A stretch of DNA of 64,000 nt from Cedecea neteri (GCF_000758305.1 NZ_CP009458.1:2170001-2234000), one strand, 5' to 3'. Positions 7,282-16,806 are shown, counted from the first letter of the stretch. Translations and numbers: made by a program. Notes: generated by a model not told the origin, from the letters alone.

Positions 7282-9636
7282 ATGAATCCTGAGCGTTCTG
7301 AACGCATTGAAATCCCCGTATTGCCATTGCGCGATGTGGTGGTTTATCCGCACATGGTTATTCCACTGTTTGTCGGGCGTGAAAAATCCATTCGCTGCCT
7401 GGAAGCTGCAATGGACCATGATAAGAAAATCATGCTGGTGGCGCAGAAAGAGGCTTCGACGGATGAGCCAGGTGTTAACGACCTGTTCACTGTAGGTACC
7501 GTTGCTTCAATTCTGCAGATGCTGAAACTGCCTGACGGTACGGTAAAAGTACTGGTAGAAGGGCTTCAGCGCGCACGTATCACCACGCTGTCTGACAACG
7601 GCGACCATTTCTCTGCGCAGGCGGAGTACCTGAACTCGCCGGCGATTGAAGAGCGCGAGCAGGAAGTCCTGGTTCGCACCGCAATCAATCAGTTTGAAGG
7701 CTACATCAAACTGAACAAAAAAATTCCACCAGAGGTACTGACGTCGCTGAATAGCATCGACGATCCTGCACGTCTGGCCGATACCATTGCCGCCCATATG
7801 CCGCTTAAGCTGTCGGACAAGCAATCTGTGCTTGAGATGTCCGATATCAACGAGCGTCTTGAATACCTGATGGCGATGATGGAGTCGGAAATCGATCTGC
7901 TGCAGGTTGAGAAACGCATTCGCAACCGCGTTAAAAAGCAGATGGAAAAAAGCCAGCGCGAGTACTATCTGAATGAGCAAATGAAGGCGATTCAGAAAGA
8001 ACTGGGCGAAATGGACGATGCGCCTGATGAAAATGAAGCGCTGAAGCGCAAAATTGACGCGGCGAAAATGCCGAAAGAAGCGCGCGAGAAAACCGAAGCC
8101 GAGCTGCAGAAGCTGAAAATGATGTCGCCGATGTCTGCGGAAGCCACCGTGGTTCGCGGCTACATCGACTGGATGGTGCAGGTTCCGTGGAACGCCCGCA
8201 GCAAGGTCAAAAAAGATCTGCGTCAGGCGCAGGAAATCCTCGATACCGACCATTACGGTCTGGAACGTGTGAAAGATCGCATTCTGGAATACCTCGCAGT
8301 CCAGAGCCGCGTGAACAAGCTGAAAGGGCCAATTCTGTGCCTGGTTGGGCCGCCGGGGGTAGGTAAAACCTCTCTGGGTCAGTCCATCGCTAAAGCCACG
8401 GGTCGTAAATACGTGCGTATGGCGCTGGGCGGCGTGCGTGATGAAGCGGAAATCCGTGGTCACCGCCGGACTTACATTGGCTCTATGCCGGGTAAACTGA
8501 TTCAGAAGATGGCCAAAGTCGGGGTAAAAAACCCGCTGTTCCTGCTGGATGAAATCGACAAGATGTCTTCCGACATGCGCGGCGATCCTGCATCTGCGCT
8601 GCTGGAAGTGCTTGATCCAGAACAGAACGTGACGTTTAACGATCACTACCTGGAAGTGGACTACGATCTCAGTGACGTGATGTTTGTGGCGACCTCTAAC
8701 TCCATGAACATCCCGGCGCCATTGCTGGATCGTATGGAAGTGATTCGCCTGTCCGGCTATACCGAAGACGAAAAGCTGAACATTGCCAAACAGCACCTGC
8801 TGCCGAAGCAAATTGAGCGCAATGCCTTGAAAAAAGGCGAGCTGAAAGTGGATGACAGCGCCATTGTGGGCATTATCCGCTACTACACTCGCGAAGCGGG
8901 CGTCCGTAGCCTGGAGCGTGAAATCTCCAAGCTGTGCCGTAAAGCGGTTAAACAGCTGCTGCTGGACAAATCACTCAAGCACATCGAAATCAACGGCGAC
9001 AACCTGAAGGATTACCTTGGGGTGCAGCGCTTTGATTACGGCCGTGCCGACAGTGAAAACCGCGTAGGGCAGGTGACCGGGTTGGCGTGGACGGAAGTGG
9101 GCGGCGACTTGCTGACCATCGAAACCGCCTGCGTGCCGGGTAAAGGCAAGCTGACTTATACCGGTTCCCTCGGTGAAGTTATGCAGGAGTCTATCCAGGC
9201 GGCGCTGACCGTCGTTCGTGCTCGTGCGGAAAAACTGGGTATTAACGGTGATTTCTACGAGAAACGTGATATTCACGTTCACGTGCCAGAAGGGGCGACG
9301 CCGAAAGACGGCCCAAGCGCCGGTATCGCAATGTGTACCGCGCTGGTGTCCTGCCTGACGGGGAACCCGGTTCGTGCCGATGTGGCAATGACAGGTGAAA
9401 TTACCCTGCGTGGCCAGGTGTTGCCGATTGGTGGCCTGAAAGAGAAACTGCTGGCAGCGCACCGTGGCGGCATCAAAACCGTGCTAATCCCGGACGACAA
9501 TAAGCGCGATCTGGAGGAAATTCCGGACAACGTGATTGCAGACCTGACTATTCATCCTGTGAAGCGTATTGAGGAAGTTCTGGCCCTCGCGCTGCAGAAT
9601 GAGCCTTCTGGCATGCAGGTTGTCACCGCAAAATAG
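7282..9636 (+). CDS. lon: Lon ATP-dependent serine protease
   Basis: 784 residues, identical in length to E. coli Lon. The N-terminal substrate-binding domain (to about 200) and a coiled-coil segment are followed by the AAA+ module with Walker A G-P-P-G-V-G-K-T (near 356-363) and Walker B L-L-D-E-I-D-K. The C-terminal protease domain carries the Ser-Lys dyad: Ser in P-K-D-G-P-S-A-G (about 679) and Lys in G-G-L-K-E-K (about 722). It degrades misfolded proteins and regulators such as SulA and RcsA, and binds DNA. The start follows a GAGAGAG ribosome-binding site. Confidence 0.98.
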   Translation: MNPERSERIEIPVLPLRDVVVYPHMVIPLFVGREKSIRCLEAAMDHDKKIMLVAQKEASTDEPGVNDLFTVGTVASILQMLKLPDGTVKVLVEGLQRARITTLSDNGDHFSAQAEYLNSPAIEEREQEVLVRTAINQFEGYIKLNKKIPPEVLTSLNSIDDPARLADTIAAHMPLKLSDKQSVLEMSDINERLEYLMAMMESEIDLLQVEKRIRNRVKKQMEKSQREYYLNEQMKAIQKELGEMDDAPDENEALKRKIDAAKMPKEAREKTEAELQKLKMMSPMSAEATVVRGYIDWMVQVPWNARSKVKKDLRQAQEILDTDHYGLERVKDRILEYLAVQSRVNKLKGPILCLVGPPGVGKTSLGQSIAKATGRKYVRMALGGVRDEAEIRGHRRTYIGSMPGKLIQKMAKVGVKNPLFLLDEIDKMSSDMRGDPASALLEVLDPEQNVTFNDHYLEVDYDLSDVMFVATSNSMNIPAPLLDRMEVIRLSGYTEDEKLNIAKQHLLPKQIERNALKKGELKVDDSAIVGIIRYYTREAGVRSLEREISKLCRKAVKQLLLDKSLKHIEINGDNLKDYLGVQRFDYGRADSENRVGQVTGLAWTEVGGDLLTIETACVPGKGKLTYTGSLGEVMQESIQAALTVVRARAEKLGINGDFYEKRDIHVHVPEGATPKDGPSAGIAMCTALVSCLTGNPVRADVAMTGEITLRGQVLPIGGLKEKLLAAHRGGIKTVLIPDDNKRDLEEIPDNVIADLTIHPVKRIEEVLALALQNEPSGMQVVTAK

Positions 9637-9669
9637 TGACCTGACGCAAATACAGTCAATAAAATTAGG

Positions 9670-9706
9670 GCTGGTAAGTGAATTGTCACTTGCCAGCTTT
9701 TTTTTG
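9670..9706 (+). terminator. Terminator of lon
   Basis: Eleven-base-pair hairpin (9670-9680/9687-9697, one G-U pair) followed by a run of about nine T. Confidence 0.88.
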
Positions 9707-9845
9707 TGTCGCTAATTTAGTTGCTGGCTGAGCTTATCGTCCACAACTCCTGTTGTAAGGGCATGACGAGCCTGTTATAACTGCTGCGCGGTCGCGCCTG
9801 AGGGATATCAGGTGCGATATAAATTATAAAGAGAGGAAGAGAAGA

Positions 9846-10118
9846 GTGAATAAATCTCAACTGATAGACAAAATTGCCGCAGGTGCTGATATTTCTAAAG
9901 CCGCGGCTGGACGTGCGTTAGATGCTGTTATTGCTTCTGTTACTGAATCTCTGCAGTCCGGGGAAGACGTAGCACTGGTAGGTTTTGGTACCTTTGCTGT
10001 TAAAGAGCGTGCTGCCCGTACCGGCCGCAACCCTCAAACCGGTAAAGAAATCACCATCGCCGCAGCAAAAGTACCAGGCTTCCGTGCTGGTAAAGCGCTG
10101 AAAGACGCTGTTAACTGA
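9846..10118 (+). CDS. hupB: HU-beta nucleoid-associated protein
   Basis: 90 residues, starting with GTG as in E. coli hupB. It is the beta subunit of HU, a small basic dimer that bends and compacts DNA non-specifically. The DNA-binding beta-arm signature G-F-G-T-F-x-V-K-E-R-A-A-R-T-G-R-N-P is intact (about 46-63). The ribosome-binding site is GAGGAAGAGAA just upstream of 9846. Position between lon and ppiD is standard. Confidence 0.97.
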   Translation: MNKSQLIDKIAAGADISKAAAGRALDAVIASVTESLQSGEDVALVGFGTFAVKERAARTGRNPQTGKEITIAAAKVPGFRAGKALKDAVN

Positions 10119-10165
10119 TTTATTAGCCCCGACTGACTGGGGTAGATGGTGTCAGGTATCGCAGG

Positions 10166-10192
10166 GGCGCATCGTTTGATGTGCCTTTTTTA
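10166..10192 (+). terminator. Terminator of hupB
   Basis: Hairpin GGCGCATC/GATGTGCC (10166-10173/10178-10185) followed by six T. Confidence 0.85.
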
Positions 10193-10354
10193 TTGCCTGA
10201 AGCCGAATTTTACGCAGGTGTTGATGATTTGCAGCGGGTTTCTTGTCACAATACGCCCTTGCGCGCAGCACAGGGCAGCTTGAGTCATTAGGGATGCCAG
10301 CTTAGCGCCTGCGCAGGTTTACCAAGTCATACTACAGCGGAGTGTTGTTACACC

Positions 10355-12229
10355 ATGATGGACAATTTACGAGCGGCGGCTAACCATGTCGTGCTCAAGA
10401 TCATTCTGGGTTTGATTATCTTGTCATTCGTTCTGACTGGCGTGGGTAGCTACCTGACTGGCGGTAACAATAATTATGCCGCAAAAGTAAATGGCCAGGA
10501 GATTGGTCGTGGTCAGTTCGAAAATGCCGTAGCGAACGAACGTAATCGCCAGCAGCAGCAACTGGGCGATCAGTTCTCCGTTCTCGCCGGTAACGAAGGC
10601 TACATGAAGCAAATGCGTCAGCAGGTGCTCAACCAGCTGATTGATGAAGCGCTGCTTGACCAGTACGCCAAACATCTGGGCCTCGGCATCAGCGACGAGC
10701 AGGTGAAAATGGCTATCTTCAGCCAGCCTGCCTTCCAGAATAACGGTAAATTCGATAACGCTCGCTATAACGCCATCATCGGCAACATGGGATTAACTGC
10801 CGACCAATATGCACAGGCGCTGCGTAATCAGCTCACCACCGACCAGTTGATCAAAGCCGTGGTCGGCACCGACTTTATGCTCACTGGTGAAACCGACGAG
10901 CTGGCAGCATTGGTCTCTCAGCAGCGCGTCGTGCGTGAAGCCACTATCGATGTGAAAGCGCTGGCCGCGAAGCAAGACGCTTCCGAGCAGGAAATTAACG
11001 CCAACTACGAGCAGAACAAAAACCGCTACATCACCCCTGAACAGTTTAAAGTCAGCTACATCAAGCTGGACGCTGCTTCCATGCAGGAAGAGGCCAGTGA
11101 TGCAGACGTTCAGGCTTACTACGATCAGCACAAAGATGAATTCACCCAGCCGCAGCGCAACCGCTACAGCGTGATTCAGACCAAAACCGAAGACGAAGCG
11201 AAAGCGATTCTCGACGAGCTGAACAAGGGCGGCGATTTTGCCGCGCTGGCGAAGGCCAAATCGGCTGATATTATCTCTGCCCGCAACGGTGGTGACATGG
11301 GCTGGCTGGAAGCCTCCACCACGCCTGACGAACTAAAAAATGCCGGCCTGAAAGAAAAAGGCCAGCTGTCCGGCGTCGTGAAATCTTCCGTTGGTTTCCT
11401 GATTGTTCGTCTGGATGATATCCAGCCAGCCGTTGTGAAGCCGCTGGCGGAAGTCCGCGACGGCATCGTGGCGAAAGTGAAGCAGGAAAAAGCCGTTGAT
11501 GCTTACTATGCGCTGCAGCAGAAAGTCAGCGATGCCGCGAGCAACGACAACGAATCTCTGGCAAGCGCCGAGAAAGTCGCGGGCGTTAAAGCGGTTGAAA
11601 CCGGTTGGTTTGGTCACGACAACCTGCCTGAAGAGCTGAACTTCAAACCAGTTGCCGATGCTATCTTCAGCGGCGGTCTGGTGGGTGAGAACGGTTCGCC
11701 GGGCAGCAACTCAGACATTATCACCGTTGATGGCGATCGCGCTTTCGTACTGCGTGTTTCCGAGCACAAAGCCGAAGCAGTTAAACCTCTCTCTGAAGTG
11801 CGTGACCAGGTGATTGCTGCCGTGAAGCAGCAAAAAGCTGAGCAGCAGGCGAAGCTGGATGCCGACAAGCTGCTGAATGCGCTGAAACTGGGCAAAGGCA
11901 GTGACGACATGAAAGCCGCTGGCCTGAGCTTCGGTGAAGCGAAAACCCTGAGCCGTACCGGGCAGGATCCGATCAGCCAGGCCGCCTTTGGGCTGCCTTT
12001 ACCGGCGAAAGACAAGCCGAGCTATGGCGTCGCCAATGATATGCTGGGCAACGTAGTGCTGCTGTCTCTGGATGAAGTGAAAGCAGGCTCAATGCCGGAC
12101 GAGCAGAAAAAAGCGATGGTGCAGGGGATCACCCAGAACAATGCCCAGATTGCTTTTGAAGCGCTGATGTCCAACCTGCGTAAAGAAGCGAAGATTAAAC
12201 TGGGCGATATCATCGACCAACAGCAGTAA
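10355..12229 (+). CDS. ppiD: PpiD periplasmic chaperone
   Basis: 624 residues (E. coli 623). One N-terminal transmembrane helix (about 16-34) anchors it facing the periplasm next to the SecYEG exit. A SurA-N-like chaperone region follows, then a parvulin domain at about 265-355 (SVIQTKTEDEAKAILDELNK through SSVGFLIVRL), then a long C-terminal chaperone part. Parvulin-type PPIase activity is weak or absent in characterised PpiD; its role is to help early folding of exported proteins. The double ATG start is retained. Confidence 0.96.
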   Translation: MMDNLRAAANHVVLKIILGLIILSFVLTGVGSYLTGGNNNYAAKVNGQEIGRGQFENAVANERNRQQQQLGDQFSVLAGNEGYMKQMRQQVLNQLIDEALLDQYAKHLGLGISDEQVKMAIFSQPAFQNNGKFDNARYNAIIGNMGLTADQYAQALRNQLTTDQLIKAVVGTDFMLTGETDELAALVSQQRVVREATIDVKALAAKQDASEQEINANYEQNKNRYITPEQFKVSYIKLDAASMQEEASDADVQAYYDQHKDEFTQPQRNRYSVIQTKTEDEAKAILDELNKGGDFAALAKAKSADIISARNGGDMGWLEASTTPDELKNAGLKEKGQLSGVVKSSVGFLIVRLDDIQPAVVKPLAEVRDGIVAKVKQEKAVDAYYALQQKVSDAASNDNESLASAEKVAGVKAVETGWFGHDNLPEELNFKPVADAIFSGGLVGENGSPGSNSDIITVDGDRAFVLRVSEHKAEAVKPLSEVRDQVIAAVKQQKAEQQAKLDADKLLNALKLGKGSDDMKAAGLSFGEAKTLSRTGQDPISQAAFGLPLPAKDKPSYGVANDMLGNVVLLSLDEVKAGSMPDEQKKAMVQGITQNNAQIAFEALMSNLRKEAKIKLGDIIDQQQ

Positions 12230-12264
12230 TCCTCGCAAATATTTGCAACGCAGTGTAATACCTG

Positions 12265-12287
12265 AAGGCCGCTTTCGCGGCCTTTTC
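12265..12287 (+). terminator. Terminator of ppiD
   Basis: Hairpin AAGGCCGC/GCGGCCTT (12265-12272/12277-12284) with a short T tail. Confidence 0.75.
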
Positions 12288-12368
12288 CACATTTTAAATC
12301 CGGTGTTTGTTCCTGATTTTTATCCTCGCTATGGTGACCGGGCTGTCAACATACATGGAGGACACAGC

Positions 12369-12725
12369 ATGACATCAGGCATCAAAGCATTTTCACTTTC
12401 ACTCGTTCTGGCCGGTTTACTTGGCTGCGCCCCGGCGCATGCCGCCGCAGAAAAAGCGGGTTCGGCTCCGGCCAGCACGGCAGCAACGCAGCCTAAAACT
12501 GCCCCTGCCAAAACGGCGGAGCAAGGTGAGGGGCTGGTGAGTATCAATAGCGCCCCGGCGGAAGAACTTGCCCAGAAAATGAACGGTGTGGGATTGAAAA
12601 AGGCACAGGCCATCGTCAACTACCGTGACGAATTCGGCCCGTTTAAAACGCTCGATCAGCTGCAGGAGGTCCCGGGCATTGGCGCATCGCTGGTGGAACG
12701 TAACCTGGCTCGCATAAAACTTTGA
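12369..12725 (+). CDS. ybaV: YbaV, ComEA-like helix-hairpin-helix DNA-binding protein
   Basis: 118 residues with a signal peptide (to about A-H-A-A-A, residue 23) and an Ala/Pro-rich linker. The C-terminal double helix-hairpin-helix domain contains S-I-N-S-A-P-A-E-E-L and G-I-G-A-S-L-V-E. ComEA-type domains bind double-stranded DNA in the periplasm; YbaV itself has no proven function. The signal contains L-L-G-C, which could instead act as a lipobox. I chose the ATG at 12369 because GGAGGA lies at 12357-12362; an open frame extends upstream from 12243 without a ribosome-binding site. Confidence 0.9.
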   Translation: MTSGIKAFSLSLVLAGLLGCAPAHAAAEKAGSAPASTAATQPKTAPAKTAEQGEGLVSINSAPAEELAQKMNGVGLKKAQAIVNYRDEFGPFKTLDQLQEVPGIGASLVERNLARIKL

Positions 12726-12777
12726 GTTTACGTGCTCAGGCTTCCACCTGAAGAAGAAAGTTTGCTACGCTGAGTTA

Positions 12778-12808
12778 GAGGTCATACCAGTTTCTGGGGT
12801 ATGACCTC
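12778..12808. promoter_or_regulatory. Inverted repeat with two FadR-like sites before fadM
   Basis: An 11-bp perfect inverted repeat (12778-12788/12798-12808, GAGGTCATACC/GGTATGACCTC). Each arm contains GGTATGACC, which fits the FadR core GGTNNGACC. Read on the minus strand, the left arm extends to CTGGTATGACCTC (12790-12778). It lies about 50 nt upstream of the fadM start. It could instead be an RNA hairpin ending ybaV, but no T-run follows. Confidence 0.55.
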
Positions 12809-12856
12809 GCTTACCTTCACCCGATGACAACAAAAACAGAACAAGGGCTTCGCGCT

Positions 12857-13258
12857 ATGCAGACACATATCAAAGTTCGTGGATACCACATGGATGTCTA
12901 CCAACACGTTAACAACGCTCGTTATCTCGAGTTTCTCGAGGAGGCCCGTTGGGAAGGGCTGGAAAAAACGACAGGCTTCCAGTGGATGACGGAACACAAC
13001 ATCGCTTTTATCGTAGTGAACATCAATATTAGCTACCGCCGTCCGGCGGTGCTTGGGGACCTGCTGCGCATTGACAGCAAACTCCAGCAGATTAACGGTA
13101 AAAGCGGTGTGTTGAGCCAGGTGGTAACGCTGGAGCCTGAAGGCGAAGCCGTGGCCGATGCTCTGCTGACCTTCGTCTGTATTGATTTAAAGACGCAAAA
13201 GGCCGTTCCGCTGGAAGGTGAACTGCGTGAGAAACTGGAACAGATGATGAGTGCCTAA
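12857..13258 (+). CDS. fadM: FadM long-chain acyl-CoA thioesterase
   Basis: 133-residue hot-dog-fold thioesterase. In E. coli it clears acyl-CoA by-products such as 3,5-tetradecadienoyl-CoA that block beta-oxidation of oleate. The 4-hydroxybenzoyl-CoA-thioesterase-type motif (Y-H-x-D-V-Y-Q-H-V-N-N-A-R-Y) is present, with the catalytic Asp near residue 13. I chose ATG 12857 for agreement with E. coli FadM (132 residues); the frame opens earlier at 12824. The FadR-like repeat upstream suggests induction by fatty acids. Confidence 0.93.
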   Translation: MQTHIKVRGYHMDVYQHVNNARYLEFLEEARWEGLEKTTGFQWMTEHNIAFIVVNINISYRRPAVLGDLLRIDSKLQQINGKSGVLSQVVTLEPEGEAVADALLTFVCIDLKTQKAVPLEGELREKLEQMMSA

Positions 13259-13266
13259 AATTGCTG

Positions 13267-13302
13267 ACAAAGAGGGAAAAAGCGTGGTTTTTCCCTCTTT
13301 GT
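13267..13302. terminator. Long hairpin after fadM
   Basis: Perfect 15-bp stem (13267-13281/13288-13302) whose arms carry A5 and T5 runs, so it can work in both directions. It starts 8 nt after the fadM stop. Confidence 0.8.
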
Positions 13303-13313
13303 GATTATCAGCC

Positions 13314-13335
13314 GAAAATCAATAAATTGATTTTC
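13314..13335. repeat. 22-bp palindrome between fadM and queC
   Basis: GAAAATCAAT-AA-ATTGATTTTC is a perfect palindrome, followed within 6 nt by six T (13341-13346). It may be a second terminator element in this convergent gap; a protein-binding site is possible. Confidence 0.4.
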
Positions 13336-13402
13336 CTGTCTTTTTTACAAACCGTCAGGTATTTCTTCTATCGACAGAGGCTTGTGACCACGCCGTTATG
13401 TT

Positions 13403-14098
13403 TTATTTGAGGCCAGTTTTTTGCTTCATTGCAGCCATGACTGCGGGTTTGTTGGCCAGATAGTGATTCAGGCCATTAGCTCGCAGGTTGCAGGCGGCGC
13501 ATTCGCCACAGCCGTCACCCTGGATGCCGTTGTAGCAGGTCAGTGTTTCCTGACGGACCGTTTCCAGGCTCTGCCAGTAATCGGCCAGTGCCCAGGTTTC
13601 CGCTTTGTCCAGCCACATCAGCGGCGTTTCAAAGCGGATATCTCTTGCCATCCCGAGGCTAACCGCGTGGTTCAACGCTTTGACGAACTCGTCGCGGCAG
13701 TCAGGGTAGCCAGAGAAATCCGTTTCGCAGACGCCAGTTATCACGGATTCCGCTTCAACCTGGTAAGCGTAAATCGCCGCCAGAGTCAGGAACAGGATGT
13801 TGCGGCCCGGTACGAACGTGCTTGGGATGCCTTTATCCTCTGGGTTGTAACCCGGCACCGGAATGCTGTCTCGCGTCAGGCTGCTCACCGCCAGTTCGTT
13901 CAGCAGGGTAACGTCCAGGACTTTATGCGCACGGGCGCCAAGCTTTAACGACAGCTTTTGGGCCACATCAATTTCTGCCCGATGGCGCTGGCCATAATCA
14001 AAGGTCACGCAGTGGACTTCGTCGTACTGCTGTAAGGCCTGAATCAGGCAGGTGGTGGAGTCCTGTCCGCCGCTGAAAACCACGACTGTACGTTTCAT
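13403..14098 (-). CDS. queC: QueC, 7-cyano-7-deazaguanine synthase
   Basis: 231 residues, the E. coli length. It converts 7-carboxy-7-deazaguanine to preQ0 with ATP and ammonia, a step in making queuosine for tRNA. The N-terminal PP-loop S-G-G-Q-D-S is at 9-14. A zinc site is formed by the C-terminal cysteine cluster C-x-x-C-x-x-C (G-D-G-C-G-E-C-A-A-C-N) with an earlier Cys in T-C-Y-N-G. It is in its own unit, 74 nt from ybaE. Confidence 0.96.
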   Translation of the reverse strand: MKRTVVVFSGGQDSTTCLIQALQQYDEVHCVTFDYGQRHRAEIDVAQKLSLKLGARAHKVLDVTLLNELAVSSLTRDSIPVPGYNPEDKGIPSTFVPGRNILFLTLAAIYAYQVEAESVITGVCETDFSGYPDCRDEFVKALNHAVSLGMARDIRFETPLMWLDKAETWALADYWQSLETVRQETLTCYNGIQGDGCGECAACNLRANGLNHYLANKPAVMAAMKQKTGLK

Positions 14099-14172
14099 TC
14101 TCTATCCTGTCGTTCATAAGGGTGTCTGGAAAAGGGTATGGTAACGCCCTGCCAGGGTGTGAGCCAGCTTCT

Positions 14173-15876
14173 TCACGCCATTCCCGGCGGCGGGAGCCAG
14201 GCTTCACAAAAATCAAACCAGCCCCAGGCGTTCAGTTCAATGCCATTCACGCCGGGTGGGGCGCTTATCTGGTAGCGATAATTAAACAGCGGCGTGACCA
14301 CGGCCTCCCGCATCAGGCCATGAAAAACTTCTTTCAGAGCTTCATTACGTGTATGGGAAGGAGGGGACGCCTGCACGGCATCCAGCGTGGCCTGCAGGTG
14401 CGCGTAATGCCCGGCGCTTAATAAATTGGGCCACAGTACATCGCTGCGCAGCCATTGCTCAAGGGTGTATTCCGGGGCCTCACCAATCAACCTGTCGCCC
14501 ATCACGATATCTGCCTGGACTAAATCTTCGCAGCCAGCCCAGGTTTTGGCGTCATGAAAAATCACCGTCAGTTCGCAGCCGCGCTCTGCCAGATAGTGCC
14601 TCAGCTGAAGAGCCATCGCATGAAGCTCGACCGGCAAATGGTAAACCAGCGTCAGTTTTTTCGGTAACGTGACGGCTGTGTGCGTATCCCAGCCGGGAAT
14701 CTGCCAGCCAGGGATCATCTCCCGATTAGGCGTGATCAGCTCACTGTTAAGCGGCAGCGTAGCGATCATCTCCGGCTCCCGGACAATCTGCATGATTGTT
14801 CTGGCCTGCTCTGCGCTGAGCCTTCCCTGTGGCCTGATCCCCAGATAGCAAAAACCCAGGCTGATGCTATTACTAACCGGGCGCAGGTTCTCCAGCTCAT
14901 CCTGCTGGCCGATGGCGATTTGCACCGGATGCAGGCAGCTTGTGCCGAGCGTGGTTTCGAAGAGCTGTGGGGTGATCCAGTATTCGATGGCTTTCAGCAG
15001 CGGGTGTTTCAGATGATAGCTTTCAAAGCTTTCCAGTCGCACCAGGTTCGGCTTGAAGCTGACAATGCGGAATGGGCCGCAGCCCAGCTGTGTATCCTGC
15101 GGGTGGGCCAGGCGGCTGCAGTAGCTCGCCAGACGATGCGCGAGCCAATAGTCCGGCCGATGCAAAATAAAGCGCAGGCACTGCGCGTGAGGGATCTCAA
15201 TACGTTTGACGCTGATAAACAGCCGCCGCAGGGTGGGCAGCTCCAGCAACATCATCAGTCGCTGTTGAAGCTGATGGGTTTCTACGGGCTCGCCGTTGTG
15301 CCAGTGCAGGGTCGAGCGAATAAAAAAGTCCCAGCAAAGACCATTGTTGGATATTTGCCAGTGATGGGCGAGGTCAGGCTGGGGCTCCGGGCTTTCACGG
15401 GTAAAACGCGTGAGGCCGGAAAACACCTGCCCGGCGAGATGCTGCTCGGCCCGACCCGGCAGAAAACCAGGGGCGACGGGATCGAGAGGGCGGTAATAAG
15501 GAATACGCAGCGTCGGGACATCGTTTTGCCACTGGCCGCCAAGGAACGGCTGTAATAGCTGGCGAAGCTGTTCCGGCGCAAGCTGGGCCAGCTCCAGCGC
15601 GTTCTGATGCTGGCCCTTATCCAGAACTTGCTCCATCATGCCGGAACGGACATTTTCCGGTGAAACCAGAAACGTCAGGTCACCGCGTTTGCCGCGGCCA
15701 GACTGTGCGCGCCAGCGCAGCCAGCCCGCGTCTTCAAGCTGATTAAGCAGCGTCCTGACGTGACGATCGCTACAAAAGCAGCGCTCGGCAAGCTCAGCAA
15801 CGGTCACCTGCTGCGGTTCCCCGCCGGAAGGCTGCCATAAACGCTGGAACTGATTGAGCCGATTCAGAAGTCGCAT
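14173..15876 (-). CDS. ybaE: YbaE, SgrR-family transcriptional regulator
   Basis: 567 residues. The N-terminal SgrR-type DNA-binding domain is a winged helix with C-F-C-S-D-R-H-V-R-T-L-L-N-Q-L at about 33-47. It is followed by a family 5 extracellular-solute-binding-like domain (about 165-490) that likely senses a small molecule. SgrR itself activates the sgrS small RNA under sugar-phosphate stress. YbaE is a paralogue whose target is unknown. It lies divergent from cof with about 95 nt between the starts. Confidence 0.88.
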   Translation of the reverse strand: MRLLNRLNQFQRLWQPSGGEPQQVTVAELAERCFCSDRHVRTLLNQLEDAGWLRWRAQSGRGKRGDLTFLVSPENVRSGMMEQVLDKGQHQNALELAQLAPEQLRQLLQPFLGGQWQNDVPTLRIPYYRPLDPVAPGFLPGRAEQHLAGQVFSGLTRFTRESPEPQPDLAHHWQISNNGLCWDFFIRSTLHWHNGEPVETHQLQQRLMMLLELPTLRRLFISVKRIEIPHAQCLRFILHRPDYWLAHRLASYCSRLAHPQDTQLGCGPFRIVSFKPNLVRLESFESYHLKHPLLKAIEYWITPQLFETTLGTSCLHPVQIAIGQQDELENLRPVSNSISLGFCYLGIRPQGRLSAEQARTIMQIVREPEMIATLPLNSELITPNREMIPGWQIPGWDTHTAVTLPKKLTLVYHLPVELHAMALQLRHYLAERGCELTVIFHDAKTWAGCEDLVQADIVMGDRLIGEAPEYTLEQWLRSDVLWPNLLSAGHYAHLQATLDAVQASPPSHTRNEALKEVFHGLMREAVVTPLFNYRYQISAPPGVNGIELNAWGWFDFCEAWLPPPGMA

Positions 15877-15970
15877 AATAAACCCGGAACATTTTTTCCC
15901 AAGTATTCACTATTAGTTCCGTATATTCCAGAGGATACTTTTGCCTGTCACGATCACTTCTGGAGTAACC

Positions 15971-16795
15971 ATGGCTCGTCTGGCTGCATTTGATATGGAC
16001 GGCACGCTGCTGCTGCCCGACCATCACCTTGGGGAAGCAACCCTGAATACGCTGAAGCGCCTGCGTGAAGAGCGCCAGATAACCCTCGCTTTTGCAACCG
16101 GCCGCCACGAGCTGGAGATGCGCCATATCCTCGGCAAGATCGATCTGGACGCTTTCCTGATCACCGGCAACGGCACACGTATTCACAGCATGGAAGGTGA
16201 GTTAATGCACCGCAACGATCTCTCGCCGTGGGCGGTAGAGACAGTGCTGCACGGACATTGGGACACGGAAGCGAGCATGCATGCCTTTAACGATTCAGGT
16301 TGGTTAACCAGCCATGAAATCCCGGAAATGCTTCACGCACACGTATACAGCGGTTTCCGGCCACATATCGTCGATCTTCGTACTTTACCGGCGCACGAAG
16401 TCACCAAGATCTGCTTCTGCGGCGATCACGACGATTTGTGCCGCCTGCGCATTCAGCTCAATGAAGCGCTGGGCGATCGCGCATTTCTTTGCTTCTCGGC
16501 CATGGACTGCCTGGAAGTGCTGCCGGTGGGCAGCAACAAAGGCGCAGCGCTTGGCGTACTGAGCACCCACTTAGGTTTGACTCTGCAGGATTGCATGGCA
16601 TTTGGCGACGCGATGAACGACCGCGAAATGCTCTCGGCGGTTGGGCACGGCCTGATTATGGGCAACGCCATGCCGCAGCTGAAAGCGGATTTACCCCATC
16701 TGCCGGTTATCGGCCACTGCCGTAACCAGGCGGTCTCGCACTATTTGACGCACTGGCTGGACACTCCACATCTCACCTATTCCCCCGAATATTGA
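15971..16795 (+). CDS. cof: Cof, HAD-family HMP-PP phosphatase
   Basis: 274-residue haloacid-dehalogenase hydrolase of the Cof type. E. coli Cof hydrolyses 4-amino-2-methyl-5-hydroxymethylpyrimidine pyrophosphate, a thiamin precursor, plus other phosphates. Motif I D-M-D-G-T sits at 8-12, motif III Lys in N-K-G-A-A, and motif IV G-D-A-M-N-D near 221. I set the start at ATG 15971 (M-A-R-L-A-A-F, as in E. coli), preceded by TGGAG; the open frame from 15941 adds ten residues without support. Confidence 0.94.
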   Translation: MARLAAFDMDGTLLLPDHHLGEATLNTLKRLREERQITLAFATGRHELEMRHILGKIDLDAFLITGNGTRIHSMEGELMHRNDLSPWAVETVLHGHWDTEASMHAFNDSGWLTSHEIPEMLHAHVYSGFRPHIVDLRTLPAHEVTKICFCGDHDDLCRLRIQLNEALGDRAFLCFSAMDCLEVLPVGSNKGAALGVLSTHLGLTLQDCMAFGDAMNDREMLSAVGHGLIMGNAMPQLKADLPHLPVIGHCRNQAVSHYLTHWLDTPHLTYSPEY

Positions 16796-16806
16796 GACCT
16801 TACAGC

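Noticed and set aside
7507..8811. Long open frame (434 codons) on the minus strand inside lon
   Set aside because: It lies fully antisense to lon and its translation is rich in His, Phe and Gln, the usual product of reading codon-biased genes backwards; no ribosome-binding site.
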